Shown: positions 15,638-24,600 of the stretch, one piece after another
Numbering within the stretch: the stretch's first letter is position 1
Layout of the letters: every line of letters starts with the position of its first letter
The notes under the pieces: model-generated
What the model was told of the DNA's origin: nothing
Seen by the model: only the letters and a program-made list of their open reading frames with translations
The model's database searches: none
Position numbers and translations under genes: made by a program
Origin: an uncultured Eubacteriales bacterium
GTDB lineage: Bacteria > Bacillota > Clostridia > Lachnospirales > Lachnospiraceae
Length of the DNA: 26,458 nt
Reading direction: 5' to 3'
NCBI GenBank assembly: GCA_902783795.1
Contig: CACZSO010000169.1
Coordinates: forward strand, 1 to 26,458

Positions 15638-17209
15638 TTGAAAAATAATTCAAGGACAAAGAACTCTGTTCTGAATATCTTTTCGAGCTTTGGCGGCCAA
15701 CTCCTGATCACGATCTTAAGATTCGTGACCAGGACAGTTTTTATTGCCACGCTGGGGAAAAGCTACCTGGGGATCAATGGATATTTCTCTGATATCATCA
15801 GTATGCTGTCTCTGACAGAACTGGGCTTTGATACGGCCATTACTTTCAAGCTGTATAAGCCGTTGGCAGAGCATGATGATAAGAGGATCCGGGTACTGCT
15901 TAAGTTTTATAAACTGGCATACCGGGGCGTGGGTCTGGCTATTCTGACACTGGGATTATTACTGATCCCCTTGCTAAAATATATTGTCCGGGATTATGAC
16001 CAGCTGGCGGTGATCGGTGTCAATGCGCCGCTGGTCTTTATTCTGTATCTTTTACAAAGTGCATCTTCGTATCTGTTCTTTGCCTACCGTTCGGTAGTCA
16101 TGACCGCAAACCAGAAAAAATATGTTCTGGACATTGCAGATTATTTGATCACGATCCTGACGAATACCGTACAGATCCTGATCCTTATCTTTTTTAAGAA
16201 CTTCCTTCTGTATACGGCAGCAGTGATCCTGTTCAACTTGATCAAGAACCTGTATAATGCCTGGATCTCCAAGCATTATTATCCGGATTATTTTGTGAAG
16301 GAACGGGACAGTCTTACGAAAGAGGAAGTCAGGGAACTGTTTAAGGACTGCGGCGCCTTATTTATCTATAAAGTAGACAATGTAGTGATCAAGGCTACGG
16401 ATAACATGGTGCTGGGCGCTTTTTCAGGCCTGGGAATGGTCGGACTGTATTCGAATTACCTGTTATTCTTTACTACAGTAAAGACCTTTTTAAGGAGGCT
16501 GTATACAGCGGTAAAGGCCAGCACCGGTAATCTGTTCGTTACAGAATCCCTGGAAAAGAAGTATCTCTTTTTTAAAACAATGAATCTTCTGACCGCTGTG
16601 CTTTATGGCACAGCAGGTGTAGGTATAGCCGTCTGTGCCGATGAGCTGATCACCTGCTGGATCGGTACGGATTATCTGATCGCCCGCCCCTTCGCATTTT
16701 TGATAGGGGTGGAAGTGATCACCTCGGGCATGAAGCAGAATTTAAGCCAGATCCGTACAGTCAGCGGCCTGTTCCGGCAGATGTGGTACCGGCCCCTTTT
16801 AAGTATCATCGTCAACCTGGTGGTTTCCGTAGTGCTGGCCATTAAACTGGGGATCTACGGCGTGATCATCGGCACCATTGCAGCAGATGTTTTCACGAAT
16901 TTCCTGATAGAACCCGGGATCATCTACAAGTATACTTTTGAAGGAAGCAGATCTGTCATGGATTATTATCTCCGGAACATGATCTATTTCCTTCTGACAG
17001 CTGCGGTCTGCTTTATCGATTTTGAGATCTGCAGCCATGTGTTTACCGGCCACGGCTGGCTTTCCTGTATCTTCCACGCATTTATCGTGATGGTGACAGT
17101 CCCAGGCGTATTTCTTTTGATCTATGCCCGGTCGGAAGAATTCCATTATCTTTCCGGCCTGATAAAACCCTTTATGAATCGTCTGAAAAGGAAGATGACC
17201 CATGACTAA
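15638..17209 (+). CDS. Wzx-type polysaccharide flippase
   Basis: This is a predicted 523-aa polytopic membrane protein of the MATE/MOP polysaccharide-exporter type that would flip the lipid-linked repeat unit to the outer face. About 12-14 hydrophobic segments can be followed along the whole length. The N-terminus RTKNSVLNIFSSFGGQLL matches the usual opening of this family. I place the start at TTG 15638, because AGGAAAG (15622-15628) is 9 nt upstream and the protein then starts MKNNSRTKNS. A GTG at 15632, which overlaps the glycosyltransferase stop, is also in frame but lies only 3 nt from that site. No Wzy polymerase-like gene is adjacent, so the polymer may be finished by another enzyme. 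Confidence 0.88.
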   Translation: MKNNSRTKNSVLNIFSSFGGQLLITILRFVTRTVFIATLGKSYLGINGYFSDIISMLSLTELGFDTAITFKLYKPLAEHDDKRIRVLLKFYKLAYRGVGLAILTLGLLLIPLLKYIVRDYDQLAVIGVNAPLVFILYLLQSASSYLFFAYRSVVMTANQKKYVLDIADYLITILTNTVQILILIFFKNFLLYTAAVILFNLIKNLYNAWISKHYYPDYFVKERDSLTKEEVRELFKDCGALFIYKVDNVVIKATDNMVLGAFSGLGMVGLYSNYLLFFTTVKTFLRRLYTAVKASTGNLFVTESLEKKYLFFKTMNLLTAVLYGTAGVGIAVCADELITCWIGTDYLIARPFAFLIGVEVITSGMKQNLSQIRTVSGLFRQMWYRPLLSIIVNLVVSVVLAIKLGIYGVIIGTIAADVFTNFLIEPGIIYKYTFEGSRSVMDYYLRNMIYFLLTAAVCFIDFEICSHVFTGHGWLSCIFHAFIVMVTVPGVFLLIYARSEEFHYLSGLIKPFMNRLKRKMTHD

Positions 17210-18278
17210 AGTGCGGATCGAACTGAATGAAAAAACCATATTAGTCACCGGGTCTCCGGGCTTCATCGGGGCGAACCTGGTACTGCGTCTTCTTAAAGAA
17301 ATGAGTTCCGGACGCATCATATCATTGGACACGTTGAATGATTACTATGATCCGTCACTGAAGAAATACCGGCTGGGACTGATAGAGAAAGCAGCTAAAG
17401 GATCTAAGACGGAGCATATCTTCATCCAGGGTTCTATTGCGGATGATGTCCTGCTCCGGCAGGTGTTTGAGACCTATCGTCCGAAGATCGTGGTGAATCT
17501 GGCCGGCCAGGCTGGTGTCAGGGCGTCTATTGACCATCCGGAGCAGTATATTGAATCGAATATCATAGGCTTCTTCCGGCTGCTGGAGTGCTGCCGGCAT
17601 TATCCTGTGGAACATCTGGTATACGCCTCATCATCTTCTGTTTACGGGGGGAATCAGAAGGTTCCTTTCGCAGTAGAGGATATGACAGACCAGCCTGTGT
17701 CTTTATATGCAGCCACGAAAAAGAGTGATGAACTGCTGGCTCACAGTTACAGTAAGCTGTATGATATCCCGGCTACCGGCCTGCGCTTTTTCACCGTGTA
17801 TGGCCCGGCAGGGCGGCCGGATATGTTTTATTATTCAGCCGCCGATACATTGGCAAAAGGAGGCAGTATCCGGCTGTTTAATTACGGAAACTGTGAACGG
17901 GATTTTACCTATATCGATGATATCATTGAGGGATTAGTCCGGGTGATCCGGGGAGCGCCGGAGAGAAGGACAGGAGAGGACGGACTTCCCGAAGCACCCC
18001 ACGCAGTGTACAACATCGGCGGCGGAAGGCCGGAAAAACTTCTGGATTTTATAGATACATTGCAGGAAGCCCTGGTTTCTTATGGGGTCTTGCCGGAAGA
18101 TTATGATTTTGAAGCACATAAGTTATATGTGCCCATGCAGCCCGGCGATGTTCCTGTGACTTTTGCGGACAGCAGCCCTCTGGAAAGAGATTACGGCTTC
18201 AGGCCTTCCGTGGGGATCCGGGAAGGACTGAAGGCATTCGCCGAGTGGTATGCCGCTTATCAAGCAGACAAACAGTGA
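17202..18278 (+). CDS. UDP-glucuronate 4-epimerase-like NAD-dependent epimerase
   Basis: This 358-aa cytoplasmic extended short-chain dehydrogenase has the NAD motif GSPGFIG (residues 17-23), the Ser cluster YASSSSVYG (141-149), and catalytic Tyr169 and Lys173 in SLYAATKKSDE. Long stretches match the UDP-glucuronate 4-epimerase (CapI/Gla) subgroup: QAGVRASIDHPEQYIESN, GLRFFTVYGPAGRPDM and ERDFTYIDDIIEG. The product would be UDP-galacturonate. The N-terminal glycine motif reads GSPG, where GxAG is usual. It overlaps the flippase gene by 8 bp. The substrate suits the dehydrogenase at 10930, which would make UDP-glucuronate. Subgroup assignment is likely but not proven; UDP-glucose epimerases are the main alternative. 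Confidence 0.88.
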   Translation: MTKVRIELNEKTILVTGSPGFIGANLVLRLLKEMSSGRIISLDTLNDYYDPSLKKYRLGLIEKAAKGSKTEHIFIQGSIADDVLLRQVFETYRPKIVVNLAGQAGVRASIDHPEQYIESNIIGFFRLLECCRHYPVEHLVYASSSSVYGGNQKVPFAVEDMTDQPVSLYAATKKSDELLAHSYSKLYDIPATGLRFFTVYGPAGRPDMFYYSAADTLAKGGSIRLFNYGNCERDFTYIDDIIEGLVRVIRGAPERRTGEDGLPEAPHAVYNIGGGRPEKLLDFIDTLQEALVSYGVLPEDYDFEAHKLYVPMQPGDVPVTFADSSPLERDYGFRPSVGIREGLKAFAEWYAAYQADKQ

Positions 18279-18285
18279 TGACAAT

Positions 18286-20952
18286 ATGCAGTCAAGATCA
18301 TTAAAACGCTCACAATATTATCTCATTTACAGTGCCTTGTTTATCTTGATGTTCCTGATAGTGTTCATCTGGTATTTTCGTGCCGGAAAAGCTTTCATAT
18401 GGAAAGTGGACGGCTGGGACCAGCATTACAAGGCACTGGTTTATTATGGGCAATATCTGCGCGGGATCGTAAGGCAGCTGTTTCAGGGCCATGGCCTGGT
18501 GATCCCTGAGTGGGACTTTACCCTCAGTGAGGGGAACGATATCCTGAACGTGCTGCATTATTATGTGATGGGAGACCCGTGGAATCTGCTTTCTGTCCTG
18601 GTGCCTTCCCGTTACACTCATCATCTGTTCACGGCATTAGTATTTTTAAGACTATATTTTGCCGGTGTCGCTTTTTCGGAACTTTGCTTCGGCCTGAAAA
18701 AACTGCCGGGCATTTCTGCTCTCTCAGGGGCATTTTCCTATACTTTCTGCTGCTTTGCCCTTATCTTTGCGGCCCGCCATCCATATTTTCTGAATCCCAT
18801 GCTGGGTTTCCCGCTAATCATCCTTGGGGCAGAAAAAGTCTTCAGGAAAGAAAAAGCGTGGCTGTTAAGCCTGGCGGTGGCCCTTTGTGCCGTATCAAAT
18901 CTGTATTTCTTCTATATGATCGTTTTCCTGACCGTGATCTATGCATTTGTCAGGGCTATTTACTTATATGGGAAAAACATTAGATCCATGCTTTCAGCTG
19001 CCGGAAAGATCTTTCTTTATTCTCTGATCGGAGTCCTGATCTCAGGGATCATCACTGTTCCCATGCTCTGCTTTTTCCTCACAGATTCCCGGTTAACCGT
19101 GGACAGACCCTGGCATGCCTTCTTTTCTCTGGACTATTACCAGTCTTTACCCTCTGTCTTTTTATCTGCTGCCCACTCTTACTGGCTATGCATCGGCGCA
19201 GCGGCTCCGGTGCTGACCGCCTTTGTGGTGCTGTTCTTCAAAAAGGGGAGGAAAGAGCTGAAGACCTTGCTGATCATCAGTTTTTTCATGATCCTGCTTC
19301 CCGCTTTAGGCCGGGCATTGAATGGGTTTACCTATGTTTCCTACCGAGCCAGCTGGGGCTTTCTGCTGCTGTTTTCCTATATATTGACCGATGTATTCCA
19401 GGATATGATCTCTCTGGTCCGCAGAGAAAAGATCATCCTCCTGGTCTATACAGCCATATTTTCCCTTATTTGTGTTTTTGCGGGAGGGAGCAGTGTGCTG
19501 GCGCTGGTGTCGGGGCTGGTCCTTGTGTGGGCGGCGGCCCTGGCGTTGTGGTTTTCCAGCCACGAAAAAATACAGAAAGCGGTTCCTTATGTACTGCTTT
19601 GCCTGGTACTTCTTTCGTCTGCCCGGATCAGTTTCTTAAGAAATACCTCCTATGGAGATGGCTACAGCGGGAAACTGGAGAAAGCAGCGGGAATCTTCAA
19701 TAGACTGTATCAGAATGAAGCAGAAGAATTGGATCAATACGCAGAAGAGGATGTGGTCCGGTATTCCGGAACAGACCTTACTTATAACGCAGGGCTGCTG
19801 TCCGGCCTGTCTTCCACGGATTATAACTGGTCTCTGACAAACCCTTATATGGACCGTTTCAGGACGTCCATGCAGCTCAGGGAACAGCTGGTATCTAAGT
19901 ATATGGGCTATGATGACAGGACGAAACTGCTGACGCTGGCCTCGGTGAACTATTATACCGTTCCGGAAAAAGAAAAGGATACAGCGGCGATACCCTATGG
20001 CTTTACTGAGATAGAGAAGACGGATGGGCTGGCTTATCAGCTGTATGAAAACCAGTATGCATTGCCTCTGGGATATTTTTATGATAAGATCGTTCCCTGC
20101 GAAATATGGGAAGCTCTTTCGCCGCTTCAGAAGCAGAACATGATGCTGGAAGCTGCATGTGTCAGGGAGACCTCTGCTGCCGCCGATGTTCCATCCCTGG
20201 ATGAGTTTGGTTCAGATAATGTGCGGCTGATACCGGCAGAACCGGTCTTTTCCCATGGGTTAGAGGCTGTTGATGGTAAGACTTATCAGGCAGATACTGA
20301 AAATGCGGTGCTTACATTGAATCTGACAGCCCATGTTCTGCCGGTTTCTGAATTATATGTGGAGCTTTCTGTCCGGGACTATGAGGGAGCAGCGGGAGAG
20401 ACTCAGGCAGACATCATCATCACATCTCCTTCCGGGGTTTCCAAAACATTGTCTTATTATACGGAAGACTATGATTTTTACAGCGGCCGTCATGATTTCG
20501 TTGTGGACCTGGGCTGCTATGAAACATTGCCTGCAGAGATAACCCTCACTTTCCAGACCCCGGGGACTTACTTCCTGGACGCACTTTATGTATATGCCGA
20601 TACTTTTGAGGGTTATGAAGAGAAGATTGAAAACCTCAAAAGAAACTCCCTTCAGCAGGTGGCCTTCGGGACCGATGAGCTGACGGGGAGCCTGATCTGC
20701 GACAGGTCCGGTATCTTATGTGTCACAGTTCCCTATTCAGAAGGCTGGACCGCTTATGTGGATGGGAAAGCAGCAGATGTATACTGTGTTAATGAGCATT
20801 ATCTGGGGCTTTATGCAGAAACAGGGAGCCATGAGATCCGGCTGGTGTATAAAAGACCTCACCAGACCCTGGGCATCATCATTTCCTTCATAGGGATCCT
20901 GTTGTTCATCGGTCTGGGAGTTATAAGAAAGGCAGGGAAAAAGAATGCCTGA
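18286..20952 (+). CDS. YfhO-family membrane protein (probable GT-C-type glycan-modifying enzyme)
   Basis: This large integral membrane protein of about 888 aa has a dozen or so hydrophobic segments in its first ~450 residues, a long outward-facing part (~residues 450-860) and a final transmembrane helix (GIIISFIGILLFIGLGVI) with a basic tail. The N-terminal WKVDGWDQHYKALVYYG and GNDILNVLHYYVMGDPWNLL are landmarks of the YfhO family. Known relatives glycosylate teichoic acids on the outer face using lipid-linked sugars. The ATG at 18286 is preferred because MQSRSLKRSQYYLIY leads straight into the first helix; an ATG at 18250 would overlap the epimerase gene by 29 bp. Neither has a strong ribosome site, so coupling to the upstream stop is likely. 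Confidence 0.85.
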   Translation: MQSRSLKRSQYYLIYSALFILMFLIVFIWYFRAGKAFIWKVDGWDQHYKALVYYGQYLRGIVRQLFQGHGLVIPEWDFTLSEGNDILNVLHYYVMGDPWNLLSVLVPSRYTHHLFTALVFLRLYFAGVAFSELCFGLKKLPGISALSGAFSYTFCCFALIFAARHPYFLNPMLGFPLIILGAEKVFRKEKAWLLSLAVALCAVSNLYFFYMIVFLTVIYAFVRAIYLYGKNIRSMLSAAGKIFLYSLIGVLISGIITVPMLCFFLTDSRLTVDRPWHAFFSLDYYQSLPSVFLSAAHSYWLCIGAAAPVLTAFVVLFFKKGRKELKTLLIISFFMILLPALGRALNGFTYVSYRASWGFLLLFSYILTDVFQDMISLVRREKIILLVYTAIFSLICVFAGGSSVLALVSGLVLVWAAALALWFSSHEKIQKAVPYVLLCLVLLSSARISFLRNTSYGDGYSGKLEKAAGIFNRLYQNEAEELDQYAEEDVVRYSGTDLTYNAGLLSGLSSTDYNWSLTNPYMDRFRTSMQLREQLVSKYMGYDDRTKLLTLASVNYYTVPEKEKDTAAIPYGFTEIEKTDGLAYQLYENQYALPLGYFYDKIVPCEIWEALSPLQKQNMMLEAACVRETSAAADVPSLDEFGSDNVRLIPAEPVFSHGLEAVDGKTYQADTENAVLTLNLTAHVLPVSELYVELSVRDYEGAAGETQADIIITSPSGVSKTLSYYTEDYDFYSGRHDFVVDLGCYETLPAEITLTFQTPGTYFLDALYVYADTFEGYEEKIENLKRNSLQQVAFGTDELTGSLICDRSGILCVTVPYSEGWTAYVDGKAADVYCVNEHYLGLYAETGSHEIRLVYKRPHQTLGIIISFIGILLFIGLGVIRKAGKKNA

Positions 20953-21625
20953 TTTGATAGCCTGTTCAAAATATCTGATGGTGATACTGGGCATCTTTGC
21001 GGGATATTTCCCGGTACAGACAGGGATGAAAAGCGCCGGGGTCAGGGGTGTCTGGAAGCAGCTTCTTTTCTGTTTCCTCATGTCTGCAGCAGGCCTTTTC
21101 GGCGTCATGATATTTGCAGCGCTGGAAAATGTGATCTCCGGTCTGCCGGTGACCTTCGGCGCGGTCTCTGTCTGTGGGGTGTACCTGGTCTCACCGCTTT
21201 TTGTCTATCTCCTGGGAAAGCTGCTCCGGCTGAAAACAGGGGATGCGTTTGATATTTTTGCAGTCTATGTGCTGCCGACATTGTTCCTTATGAGGATCAA
21301 CTGTCTGATGACAGGCTGCTGCAGAGGGAAGATGATAGGCAGTATCGGCCTTTCATGGCCGGTACGGGAAACGGAAATGATCTTTTATGCCGTCATGCTG
21401 ATCATTTTCCTGAAAAAATCTGACGAGATACACAGAGGGGTTAAGTTCCCTCTTTTGATGATAAGTTATGGGATCCTGCGGTTCTTTGTGGAGTTTTTCA
21501 GAGAATCCCCGAGTATACATCTATTACATCCTGCCCACATCTGGTCAATGCTGATCCTGATCTTCGGGGCAGGTGCCTGCCTGGAAATAAAGGCACAGAA
21601 AAACAAAATCCGACGGCGGAAATAA
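20945..21625 (+). CDS. Lgt-like (prolipoprotein diacylglyceryl transferase family) membrane protein
   Basis: This 226-aa protein has about seven hydrophobic segments and resembles a short, divergent relative of Lgt. Landmarks are MRINCLMTGCCRGK (residues 116-129), equivalent to the R-x-GC-x5-GCC segment of Lgt paralogues, and a C-terminal YGILRFFVEFFRESP, equivalent to the conserved RF-x2-EFfR. It is shorter than housekeeping Lgt (usually 260-300 aa), and I could not find the family's first conserved His region with confidence. So lipoprotein lipidation should not be assumed; transfer of a lipid to another acceptor, such as the glycan, is possible. The start overlaps the YfhO gene by 8 bp and has AGGGA 6 nt upstream. 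Confidence 0.78.
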   Translation: MPDLIACSKYLMVILGIFAGYFPVQTGMKSAGVRGVWKQLLFCFLMSAAGLFGVMIFAALENVISGLPVTFGAVSVCGVYLVSPLFVYLLGKLLRLKTGDAFDIFAVYVLPTLFLMRINCLMTGCCRGKMIGSIGLSWPVRETEMIFYAVMLIIFLKKSDEIHRGVKFPLLMISYGILRFFVEFFRESPSIHLLHPAHIWSMLILIFGAGACLEIKAQKNKIRRRK

Positions 21626-21640
21626 GGAGGGTAAGAACAC

Positions 21641-24600
21641 ATGAAAGGCATGGCCAGAAGAAGCCTCAGCATTCTTTTGAGTCTGCTATGCACCATCGGC
21701 AGTCTGACATTCACCAGACCGGTATCAGTCTATGCAGCATCTGTGGATACCGGCATCAACGGGTTAAACGCCAGTTATGACAACGGGACCTGGACAGCAA
21801 CCGGGACCAGCTTGCTGGGCTCTGCTGCAGGAACAGCCTCAGGCACCTGCAGCGACGCGTCATCAGAAACATCCACATTGACATTGACGAACGCGAAGGG
21901 CAGTGAAGCGGTGCTTTCTTTTACTTATACGGCACCGGTCCTGGGGAGCGGCGGCTCTGTCAAAATAGACGGGACCAGCATCACATCGGCCGGAAGCTTT
22001 ACAAAAACACTGGCCAATGGCGCTTCCGTTACGGTCGTGATCCTGTCGGGTTCAGCAGGGGCTTATACCTCCGGCATCGAGCTTCACGACCTGCAGCTGG
22101 TAGTGCAGAAAAATGTGACCGTCACCTTCCGGCCGGCAGAGAGCGGCGGTACTTATACCGTGAATGGGACCCAGGTGACGGAACCTTTGGTGAATACCCA
22201 GTCCTCTACCCAGGCCTATACCCTGGCGGCAATGCCAGCCTCCGGCTATAAATTCATGGGATGGCTGAGTTCTGAAAAAGGTTATTTTTCCCAGTCAGCC
22301 GCCTATTCCGGCATGTTTGAAGATGACCAGGAGATAAGGCCTGTCTTCACCAGGGCCTCCAACCCTGTGTTTGAGGTGGGGGCAAACTGGTTCGATGATC
22401 TTAATGAAGCGGTCAGCTATGCCTCCTCTTCTGGCAATGCGAAGATCACTTTGATCGGTAATGGCACTTTGGCTGCGGGCAGCTACACCATTCCTTCGGG
22501 GAAGACCTTGCTGATCCCCTTCGACAGTGCACGTACCTTGTCCACGACGAAACCCGGGGTCAATGAGAGTTCCGGTCCGACCACCCCTTCCGCTTATCTC
22601 ACGCTTACCATGGCGGAAGGCGCAGACCTCCAGATCCAGGGAGCGTTGTGCGTGAATGCGAAACTGAATTCCACCAATACTTCCTACACCAGTGTGACTT
22701 CCGGGAAGTTTGGTTATATTTACATGAATGCCGGCAGCCATATCGAGCTTTCCGGCAGTGCAAATCTGTATTGCTGGGGCTATATTGCCGGCAGCGGCAC
22801 TATTCATGCTCCTTCAGGCACCACGGTCTACGAACCGCTGCAGCTTTGTGACTTAAGGGGCGGCACGGCGACTACCGGCATGAATAATAACAGTCAGCGG
22901 GTCATGCCCTTTTCCCAGTATTATGTGCAGAATATTGAAGCAGAACTGGTGCTGGAATATGGCGCTAAGGAATATGCCTACGGTTCGGTAACGGTGCAGG
23001 GCATGACGGAAGACTCCACCCTTCCTTTTATCGGGACTTCCGGCTGCATGTTCAATATGACTTCCGGCTCTACTTTTACGAAGAAATATGACCCGCTTCA
23101 GGACCGGGTCACTTATGAGGTGGACGGCGGTGCTTCGCTGAACACGATCTCCATCAGTGCCGGTATTACCATCAATACGAAGAATTATGTCATGCCCATC
23201 ATGGAGAATACCACCATCCATGTCATTTCCGGAACCATTATGGTGAACCAGGATCTGGGCATGCTCCCGGGAAGTATCCTGGAGGTGGATGAAGGGGCAG
23301 AGATCTCTGTCACTTCAGGCTACAATGTGTTTGTCTATGACCGGGATGATTTTGTGGGGAAAGGCTTCATTTACAGTAATACAGACTTGAAAGCAGCTTA
23401 TTATTCTCCTACACGGCTGAATGCTAATAAATTCTCGGCAGCGAAAATGATCGATGCCAGGATAGACCTGAACGGAACCTTCTTAGCTTCCGGGAATCTG
23501 TTTACCACCGCCGGCGGGGCGGATATTATCAGCAGCAGGAATACGGGCTTACTTTCCTTTGCAGCAGCTCCCGCAAACAGCACTACCACTTATCAGGCGA
23601 CCCAGAACAATACGAGCATTTCCTATACAGCTATCACAGCTAATGCCCCCTGGCTCCATAATGGAGCGGCTTATGCGGGGACGGGTGAAGAATATACAAA
23701 AACAGCGGGTTCTGCAAAGGGAGAGACTTATTTTTCCTGTGCTGCCCATGATAAGTGGGAGAAGGGCAGCCCTCTGATCCTCACATTTATGGTAAATGGC
23801 GGGAATGGAGCTGACTTTAAACAGAATGTCTGCTCAGGACCCTTCCGTCTGCCGGCCGGCACCTTTACAAAAGAAGGCTATGTTTTTGCAGGCTGGAATA
23901 CCAAAGCCGATGGCAGTGGTACTGCCTATGAAGATCAGGCAGAAGTGACATTGACCGGAAATCTTACGCTTTATGCTCAATGGACAGAGGAAGAGGCCAA
24001 TGAGTTTGCCGTGACCTGGAAGAATGAGGATGGTACGGTCCTTCAGACAGAGATCTATGAGAAAGGAGCATTGCCGCAATATAAGGGGCAGACACCTGAG
24101 AAAGCCCCGGATGATTCCTATGAATACACCTTCTCCGGCTGGACACCTGATATCGTACCGGTGAACCAGGAGGCCGTCTACACTGCAGTTTATACAGCAA
24201 AAGAACATACCTGGATCTTTAAGCAGTTTACCTGGACAGAAACCGCAGGTGCCTGGAATGCTTCAGCCTCCTTTACCTGTGCGAATGATGATAAGGTGCT
24301 GACCATGCCGGCAACAGTGACAAATAAGACCACAGCAGCGGGCTGTGAAACGGAGGGAAGCATAGTCTATACCGCCTCTGTCGCCGTACAGGGAAAGACA
24401 TATACAGATACGAAAACCATCACGATCCCGGCCACCGGCCATCAGTATGGAGCCCCTGTCTATAACTGGTCAGAGGATAATACGGCCGCAACCGCACAGG
24501 CAGTCTGCATGAATGATGCCTCCCATGTGATCACAGAGACAGTGAAAACGGCCTATGAAGTCATGAAAGAAGCCAGCTGTGAAGAGGACGGCATGGGCAG

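Noticed and set aside
22295..23221. Minus-strand open frames (22295-22807 and 22853-23221) opposite the second surface protein
   Set aside because: They fall within the continuous plus-strand frame from 21641, which has a strong ribosome site and a signal peptide.
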